Source of the DNA: Inia geoffrensis
Lineage: Eukaryota; Chordata; Mammalia; Artiodactyla; Iniidae
Assembly: GCA_036417435.1 (NCBI GenBank)
Contig: CM070901.1
Location: forward strand, 65,964,501-66,028,500
DNA length: 64,000 bases
Direction of reading: 5' to 3'
Of this stretch, positions 57,500-64,000 are shown one piece after another; position 1 is the stretch's first letter, and the number at the start of each line of letters is the position of its first letter. The notes under the pieces were generated by a model. That model saw only the letters and a list, made by a program, of their open reading frames with translations, was not told the DNA's origin and did not search any database. The position numbers and the translations under genes were made by a program.

Positions 57500-58040
57500 A
57501 AGTCAGTTCCAAGTCATGGGTCACCATGTTGCAACCTCTTAAACTCTACAGTCTCAAGTTCAGACTTCTTTTCTAAACCATCCTCAGCTTCAACCTAATT
57601 TACCTTTACAGACATGTCTTCACTGCTTCCCACTCTTTTCTTTCTTTTTAACATCTTTATTGGAGTATAATTGCTTTACAATGGTGTGTTAGTTTCTGCT
57701 GTATAACAAAGTGAATCAGCTATACATATACATACATCCCCATATCTCCTCCCTCTTGCTTTCCACTCTTAATCTTTGATGCTAGTTAATCTGATCTGCC
57801 CCAGTACTCCCAGAGTCATTTCTGTTCATTCCATCTGGGCTTATGCTGTCCTCACATCAGAAACATTATTGTTATTTTCTCTATCTATGCATTTTCTCCT
57901 GTTTCTTCAAGTTCCTTCTTAAATTCTACCTCTTCTCTGAAATCTTTTCTAATGACTTCAGTCCATAATCATCTCTCCCTCCTCAGAACTCTTGTAGTAT
58001 CAATTGTGTGCAATACATTATTGTATTGACTGGTTAGTTG
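57500..58040 (+). mobile_element. L2 relic (sense), split by L1 tail
   Basis: Sense pyrimidine-rich L2 text on both sides of an inserted L1 tail, including 'cttctctgaaatcttttcta' near 57935. Diverged. Confidence 0.6.
57626..57770 (-). mobile_element. Very short L1 tail (antisense) with 12-bp TSD
   Basis: Only about 120 bp of L1 3' end (57638-57758). The flanks CTTCCCACTCTT (57626-57637) and CTTTCCACTCTT (57759-57770) differ at one base. Confidence 0.92.
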
Positions 58041-58535
58041 ATCAACTGGAAGTCACAGCGTACCAGGAGACTGAAGAGTCAAGATTCAGCGCCTGGGCAT
58101 GTCTTCTGTTTAATGACTTTCACCCCTACATGTTGCTTCACTTTGTTCTAGTGGACTCCCTTGTTGCCCACTGACCCCCAATCTCTCAAGAGACATATAA
58201 CTATCTATACTAATACACATGGCAAACTTCCAACCACAGCCAATATTGTACCCAGGCCTACTGAGTACAAAACTAGGTGTCCCATAACCAGTTTTTACTG
58301 ATCTTTAAGAGTCTGGAGAAAACAATACCAGAACTATATCAGATATATTTCCTTCAAAAGGCACAGAAAGATATCACTGAGTATGAACAATGAATGAAGA
58401 GATACCAAAGCTGTGTGCCTACTTTAAATTTTAGACAAATTGACCAGTGTCCATCCCATGGTTTTTCCATAAAACAACCTATCAAAGAATTATAGTGGTA
58501 CATCTTAAATCAAACTAAGTGACACTTAGTTCACT
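58041..58535. other. Unassigned sequence, no gene seen
   Basis: No repeat or exon recognised. Confidence 0.4.
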
Positions 58536-58539
58536 GTCC

Positions 58540-58730
58540 CCCAATCCCCACCCCATTTTACAGGAAAACAAAACAAAGTGAAGTATAACAAGACAAAACA
58601 AAACAAAACAAATGGAAGTCTAGTAAGAGTAAATTAATTACTCAAGGTACACAATTATCAGGAAAGATGGGTCTAGAATCTAGGTCTCATAACTTATATT
58701 TAAAATTTTCTCTGCATTTCAACTTCTCTG
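58540..58730 (-). mobile_element. MIR-family SINE (antisense) with (AAAAC)n insert
   Basis: 'ccccattttacaggaaaaca' and 'tctagaatctaggtctcata' match antisense MIR. An A/C simple repeat ('aaaacaaaac' units, about 58563-58612) interrupts it. Confidence 0.6.
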
Positions 58731-58734
58731 ATTT

Positions 58735-59555
58735 TTGCCCTTAAATATGAAAAATACATCTTTTAGTTTATATCAACTACTGTAGTTGTGGAAATACTCT
58801 ACTGCACATGTAGCAATAGCAAGGGAAGGTGGAAGTTCTGATATTCTCCATGTATTTTAAGTCACCAATTTTAACACCAAAGAGATTTCCCATTCAGCCT
58901 TTGTCTCATTTTACCATTTGTTTATTCCCAGTACATAAGGTAACAGAGCCTTAATAAGCATAAATGGTCTTCAGGACTCAAGGCTGAGGGAGTGGATAAA
59001 AGGAAACAGTACCAAATAGGTTCAGTTTATTCTTCATCATACAAAACACATTCCTTCAGACTTACTGTAGCCTTGTGCATACCACTGAACTAAAATTAGA
59101 CCCAATGTTTATTCCTGGAACATTGTTTGCTTTACTATTGTTAAGTACTCCAGGCAAAGTGCTTTTTCCCAAGAGATTACATTTGGGGATCACAAAATCT
59201 GAGGTTTTCCTTCTCTCATTCCCAAAAGTCATCCTTCCCTCCCAGTTCCTCATAATATGAACACAGGCTTTGTCTTTTATTTGTACACAAACTTCAGCAA
59301 GCCCCCTCATGGCCAGGCTTCTATCTTCTTTCCTGGAAAATGAGAAAAGTAATCACTAGTTATTGCGACTCTAGTTACATAAATATATGTAAAGGTATTT
59401 TACAAATTTTAAGACACTGTACAAATGCACAGGATTATATGGTTGTCAGGGCCCTCTAAGAGGTAAATTTCTTCAGTACCACCTGTTATGATTTAATATT
59501 TAAAAAGAGAGAGATGGAAGAAGCTTGCTTCCAACCAGCCAATAATTGTTAGTTT
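58735..59555. other. Unassigned sequence, no gene seen
   Basis: Opposite-strand frames at 59062-59310 and 59075-59260 are shadows of each other. No repeat recognised. Confidence 0.4.
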
Positions 59556-59559
59556 ATTA

Positions 59560-60740
59560 TATATCATTTGCTCATCTAATTATTAATTTGGTAAATATTT
59601 GTTAATGCCATACTATGAGCCAGGTATCTGGAAGATACTGGGAATTCAGTGATGAAAAAACAAAAAAAAGGGGTAAGACAGGAATAAAGACCCAGATGTA
59701 CTGGAGAACGGACTTAAGGATATGGGGAGGGGGAGGGGTGAGCTATGAGAGGGCGAGGGAGGGGCATGGACATATATATACTAACAAACGTAAGGTAGAT
59801 AGCTAGTGGGAAGCAGCCGCTTGGCACAGGGATATCAGCTCGGTGCTTTGTGACTGCCTGGAGGGGTGGGATAGGGAGGGAGGGAAGGAGGGAGACGCAA
59901 GAGGGAAGAAATATGTGAACGTCTGTATATATATAACTGATTCACTTTGTTATAAAGTAGAAACTAACACACCATTGTAGAGCAATTTTATCCCAATAAA
60001 GATGTTAAAAAAAAAAAAAAGAATAAATGAATAGCAACAAATCAAAAAAAAAAAGAGAGAGAGGTGGAAATCCCTGACCTTCTGGAACTCAGATCTTTGT
60101 GGGAGAAGTCAGGCAATAAAGCAGGAAGAGGATAAGAACAGAAGGTCTGTGTGTGTTAAAATCTTAATCAGAATCACAGAGAAAGTCTCACTTAGAAAAT
60201 ATATCTGAGTAAAATTCCGAAGGAGGATGTGAAGGAAAGCCATGCAGATATCTGGGGAGAGTTTTCCAGGAGAGGGCATTGCGAGGTCACGCGCTCTGAG
60301 GCTCACACATGCCTGCCTCTGTGGACAGTGTGCAGCAAGGAGGGTAGTGTGGCTAGGACAGGTGAGTGAGGAGAGAAGAGAGGAAAGAGAGGTCAGAAAG
60401 GTAGCAGTCACTGAGCCAGGGAATGGAGGGGAGATCTGCAAGTCTCACGAGACCTTAAAGGCTATTGTGACCCCAGCATTGTCTTTTCTTCAACATGATA
60501 GGAAGTCATCAGGATGTTTTTAACAGAGGAATAACCATACTCTGACCTACCTTTTAACACAGCATGATCGCTCTGGTGGCTGTGTCAAGAACAGATTGAA
60601 AGGGACACTTAGAAGTGTGTAGAAATGGCGAACATCTAGGAGACTGTTACTAATTCATACGCGAGATGCTGGTGTCTTGGACCAGGCTGCTAGCAGTGGA
60701 AAGAGTGACAGTGGTGTATTCTGGCTATCACTTAGGACTA
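59560..60740 (-). mobile_element. L2 relic (antisense), split by a sense L1 tail
   Basis: Left part: 'atactatgagccaggtatct' and 'tactgggaattcagtgatga'. Right part resumes 'aaatccctgaccttctggaa' and continues through 'gagagttttccaggagaggg' and 'gatcgctctggtggctgtg'. Removing the L1 joins consecutive L2 text. Confidence 0.78.
59652..60020 (+). mobile_element. 5'-truncated L1 tail (sense)
   Basis: 3'UTR of the same L1 lineage as 2.7-8.07 kb: 'gatagctagtgggaagcagc', a G-rich stretch, AATAAA at 59995-60000 and A-tail 60007-60020. It lies in opposite orientation to the tails at 56.4 and 57.6 kb. Target-site duplication is not clear because both flanks are A-rich. Confidence 0.92.
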
Positions 60741-60744
60741 TCAC

Positions 60745-61750
60745 TCCTGCTGTCTTGTCACTTACATCACTTATATGAATGACCAGTGTTTATAATGATG
60801 ATTTTTCAAAATAACTGAAGCGGATGAGAAAAGCAAAACAACTTTTGGCTTTAAAGGGCCATTATGGAGTAAGCAAGAAGCTTATTTCGTTTTCTCTCTT
60901 AGGAGAATTAAGCACAGATAACAATAAAACCCTATTTTCAGCTGGATATGACAGCAATCATCTTCAAAGACTCACGTCATATAAAACTCAGCACCATTTG
61001 TAATCATTTTTCTATTGTTGATTAGAAGAGAGTAATACTGCAGTTTAGCTGTTCTTTGTACACATGGTGTTTGTTTCATGGGCAAAACCAAGTCACAGAA
61101 CATTCCATGGCCAACATATTGAGAATGTTTAGTAGAGTGGAGGGACATCTCAGAAACCACGATAGATTCATGGAACAGGTTGTTCCTCAGAGGTCTTGGT
61201 ACTAGTCCTAAGTGCCCCTCTGTGGAGCTCGAAGACACAAACACCAATTGAGCAGTGTTCCCTCCTCAGATGTGTGGGTTCCAGTTATAGACTACTCCTC
61301 TAAGCTGTTCAGTTTAATCTTTCCAGCCTTACCCCTTTGTCCTCCTAGAGTTGGTAGCTGTTTCCTGCAGTTTCTACCTCAGTGATAATTTTGTTTGCTT
61401 TTTCTTATCTCTAAATATACTTTGTGAACAGTTTTAAACTTGTTTAACAGTTTTTCATATTGCATTCTTTAAAAATTACATATGATTCTTACCTCCTAAC
61501 TGAACCCTAATTGACTCAGAAACTGAAACTGCTTGTCCCCAGAAACATTCACTCAAAGATAGAATTTTGAGATTGGTTTGGTCATGTCTTTGGGCTTGAA
61601 CTCAGTGCTGAGCTTCTGACCATGGTAAATGGAATGCTAGTAATTTATGGAATGCAATGATATCACACTTAAATTATTGCCTCTGATTGATTGGATTGAT
61701 GCACCTACTGAGGCAAGTGCCTCAGGACACCAAATGTCTGCTACACATCT
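60745..61750. other. Unassigned sequence, no gene seen
   Basis: No repeat or exon recognised over 1 kb. Confidence 0.4.
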
Positions 61751-61754
61751 GAAA

Positions 61755-61835
61755 AGTCCCATGTAAAGCTACAGGTTCACAGGGAGTTGGGGTATGGACA
61801 TCTTTGAGGGTACATTATTCAGACTACCACAAGAG
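61755..61835 (-). mobile_element. MLT1 LTR fragment (antisense)
   Basis: 'gttggggtatggacatcttt' and 'tacattattcagactaccac' match the edge of an antisense MLT1. Confidence 0.65.
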
Positions 61836-61914
61836 CACAGCATTAATTCTATTGTTTTCCATAGAATTGACCATGTGAAAATATCAGATAGACTAAGTTT
61901 GAAAGGCATCTTAT

Positions 61915-62221
61915 AGAATGAAAGAGCTGAACTCTTTAAGATTGTCAAAGACATGAGAAGAGGAAAAGAGGAACTGTTGCAGATTAAAGGAAATCAATAT
62001 GACATGATTAAATTTGACACACACAAAGGATTCTGTAATAAAAAGAAAAAGGACATTGTTTAGATAATTAGTAAAATTTGAATAGGGTGTGTGGATTGGT
62101 TAATGGTGTTATGTTAAAATTGATTTCCTGATTAGGAGGGTGATGAAGTCGGTAAGTGTCCTTATTTTGGTTGGTCTCATACTGAAGTATTTACATTGAT
62201 GGGAAATCATTGCAGAGAAAA

Positions 62222-62272
<51 letters not shown>

Positions 62273-62400
62273 GGAGAGAATGGAGGGCAAATGTGAAAAA
62301 AATAACAGGGAATCTGGATTAAGGAATATGGGAATTTTTTTATTATTATTGTAACTTTGTAGGCTTGAAACTGTTTTGAAATAAAACTATTTTAAGGTAA
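61915..62400 (+). mobile_element. L1M/HAL1-type 3' end (sense)
   Basis: Diverged 3' end: 'ggcttgaaactgttttgaaa' followed by 'taaaactattttaagg', with the earlier 'aaaaaggacattgtttag'. Contains the GT microsatellite. Confidence 0.6.
62224..62268. repeat. (GT)n microsatellite
   Basis: About 22 uninterrupted TG/GT units. Likely length-polymorphic and Z-DNA-prone. Confidence 0.97.
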
Positions 62401-62561
62401 AAAAATTAACAATAACAGTAATAAAAAATGCAATATTCCCATAGATCCTATGAACATCGAAAGGGTGAAAAGAGGATACTGTGAAGAACTTCATACAAAT
62501 ATATGTGAAAATTTTGATAAAATAACATCCACAAAAAGGCAATTTATTAAAACAGACAAAT

Positions 62562-62790
62562 AAAGAAGTAGAGGGGCTTCCCTGGTGGTGCAGTGGTTGA
62601 GAGTCCACTTGCCGATTCAGGGGACACGGGTTCGTGCCCTGGTCTGGGAAGATCCCACATGCCACGGAGCGGCTGGGCCCGGGAGCCATGGCCACTGAGC
62701 CTGCGCAGCCGGAGCCTGTGCTTCGCAACGGGAGATGTCACGGCAGTGGGAGGCCCGCGTACCATAAAAAAAAAAAGAAAAAGAAGTAGA
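62562..62790 (+). mobile_element. CHR-2-type SINE with 11-bp TSD
   Basis: The element is 62573-62779, head 'ggggcttccctggtggtgca'. The duplication AAAGAAGTAGA is perfect (62562-62572 and 62780-62790). Confidence 0.95.
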
Positions 62791-62835
62791 ATCTGAAGGC
62801 TGATATCTACTAAAACATTAAATCTGTCATTTAAA

Positions 62836-63166
62836 ATCCTGCTATAGGTGGTTCAGTGGTAAAGAATCTGCCTTCCAATGCAGGGCACGTGGGTTCAATC
62901 CCTGGTCAGGGACCTAAGATCCCCCATGCCGTGGGGCAACTAAACCTACGTGCTATAATTATTGGGAGCCCATGTGCTGTAAACTACAGAGCCCACATGA
63001 TCTGGAGCCCGCGCACCACAACTAGAGAGAGAAACCTCGTGTGCCACAATAGAGAAAAGCCCAAGTGCTGCAATGAAAGATCCCGTGTGGTGCAACAAAG
63101 ACCTAACACAGCCAAAAAAGTAAAGAAAAAATTAAAAATAAATAAATAAAATAAGATCCTGCTATA
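62836..63166 (+). mobile_element. Older CHR-1-like SINE with 11-bp TSD
   Basis: The element is 62847-63155. It is diverged from the other long copies ('gtggttcagtggtaaagaat', 'gggttcaatccctggtcagg') and may be an earlier CHR-1/tA-like subfamily. The duplication ATCCTGCTATA is perfect (62836-62846 and 63156-63166). Confidence 0.92.
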
Positions 63167-63280
63167 AAGAAAATCACAAAATATCTGAAAATATTTGCAA
63201 ATCATACATCTGATAAGGGGCTAATATCCAAATATATAAAGAATTCATACAACTCAATAGCAAAAAAACAAACAGTCCAA

Positions 63281-63405
63281 TTTTTTTTTTTTTTTTGCGG
63301 TATGCGGGCCTCTCACTGTTGTGGTCTCTCCCATTGCGGAGCACAGGCTCTGGACGCTCAGGCTCAATGGCCATGGCTCAGGGGCCCAGCTGCTCCGCGG
63401 CATGT
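63281..63405 (-). mobile_element. CHR-2-type SINE, truncated by LTR
   Basis: Antisense. T-run 63281-63296, then 'gcggtatgcgggcctctcac' to 'ctccgcggcatgtggg', where CHR-2 similarity stops about 80 bp short of the tRNA-like head. The missing head is either deleted or lies beyond the window on the far side of the LTR. Confidence 0.88.
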
Positions 63406-64000
63406 GGGGTTCCTGAGCAAGGAAGCCTTTCTGTTCAGCCTCCATGACCTTCCCTGAGTTCCAAAGGACAGGTTCAAATAGTTGCTAATCAGGGAAAGGA
63501 GGGGTTGCAGAGACAAGGGAGGAGCAGTCAAGAAACAATCGTGCAACCTTGGGGCAGGGTCCTGTTCCATCTCAAGGGATACAATAACAATATCTTTGAG
63601 CTCTTTATGGAACTGAAATCTCCCAAATAGAAGATGTAGCATTCTTCATTCCAGAGAAGACTACCTGAGACCAGATTAAAGTAACCAGATAAGCTCATCA
63701 AGACATTACCTGAGGCTAGATTAAAGGAATGCAGGCCCTGCATAACCCTAATCTTATCAGCAACTCCACCCTTGAACTATTGCTATAAAACTCCTCACCA
63801 AATCCTTCCAGGTTGGGACACACAGTTTTCCGGGGCAGAAGCCTGCTGTGTCCCCTTTTGCCTGGCAAAGCAATAGCCATTCTTTTCTACTTCACCCAAA
63901 ATTCTGTCTCCGAGTTTTGATTCGGCACTTGTGCACAGATGCTGAGCTTTTGGCATTATGGGAACACTGAAGAGGTCCCAGAAACCCCCGGAGTCCCTAG
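63403..64000 (+). mobile_element. Endogenous retroviral LTR (ERV1-like), runs off the window
   Basis: LTR architecture can be seen: a possible TG start near 63403, a U3-like segment, and a TATA box 'ctataaaac' (63783-63791). A degenerate polyadenylation motif follows ('gcaatagcc' near 63870), and then the U5-type motif 'ctgtctccgagttttgattc' (about 63904-63923), typical of gammaretrovirus-like LTRs. No primer-binding site or gag start can be identified before the edge. It could be a solo LTR or the 5' LTR of a provirus. The family is not named; gammaretroviral relics are known in cetaceans, but a match is only inference. Confidence 0.65.

Larger units (their letters stand above)
62405..63280 (+). 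mobile_element. L1M ORF2 fragments (sense), interrupted by two SINEs
   Basis: Pieces: 'gtgaagaacttcatacaaat' (about 62480), 'aatctgaaggctgatatcta' after the first SINE, and 'gaaaatatttgcaaatcata' with 'tacaactcaatagcaaaaaa' after the second. The pieces come from non-adjacent ORF2 regions, so the host L1 had an internal deletion. Confidence 0.72.

Noticed and set aside
57368..57598. 76-codon Lys/Glu/Gly-rich frame
   Set aside because: Translation of the purine simple repeat at 57419-57490.
1..64000. CRISPR array, operon, riboswitch or other prokaryotic feature
   Set aside because: The sequence is mammalian throughout. The only regularly spaced repeats are microsatellites and dispersed mobile elements.

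Overview
The window looks like non-coding chromosomal DNA from a cetartiodactyl mammal, most probably a cetacean. The main evidence is a set of twelve tRNA-derived SINEs of the CHR type: eight short CHR-2-like and four longer CHR-1-like copies. They have RNA polymerase III A/B-box heads and A-rich tails, and most have target-site duplications that can still be read. CHR SINEs are known only from whales, hippos and ruminants. No BovB or Bov-A type repeats, which are abundant in ruminants, were seen, so a whale or dolphin is the best inference. Family names were assigned from memory of consensus sequences and were not checked with RepeatMasker. I could not support any protein-coding gene, exon, tRNA or rRNA gene, CpG island or CRISPR array.

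Layout. 1-2.3 kb: an old MIR, unassigned sequence and an ancient LTR-like repeat. 2.35-8.07 kb: an antisense L1 3'-end fragment with an expanded TA tract, followed directly by a nearly complete but dead sense L1 (5'UTR part, ORF1 remnant, ORF2 remnant, 3'UTR with AATAAA and A-tail). 8.1-12.3 kb: L2 and MIR relics, a second copy of the LTR-like repeat, and an MLT1 LTR split by another LTR. 12-25 kb: mostly unassigned sequence with MIR, L2, Tigger1, a palindromic repeat, one CHR-2 SINE and a long TA microsatellite. 25-28.4 kb: an old L1M copy split by two CHR-2 SINEs. 28.8-36 kb: two antisense MST/MLT-type LTRs, a MER2 transposon, CHR-1 and CHR-2 SINEs and a long L2 relic. 36-50 kb: mostly unassigned sequence with scattered MIR, L2 and L1, and an unusual 117-bp inverted duplication (39.3 and 40.9 kb). 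50.6-63.3 kb: dense 5'-truncated L1 tails, CHR-1 SINEs in both orientations, MLT1, L2 and L1M. 63.4-64.0 kb: a retroviral LTR that interrupts a SINE and runs off the window.

Nothing here reads as a set of genes working together; the history is one of nested retrotransposition. Old MIR, L2, Tigger and MLT1 layers were entered by L1, and then by CHR SINEs and short L1 tails whose duplicated target sites are still visible. The most unusual structure is the inverted duplication near 39-41 kb, which sits beside a short direct copy and an AT-rich tandem duplication. It resembles a replication template-switch scar. No previously undescribed functional system could be demonstrated.
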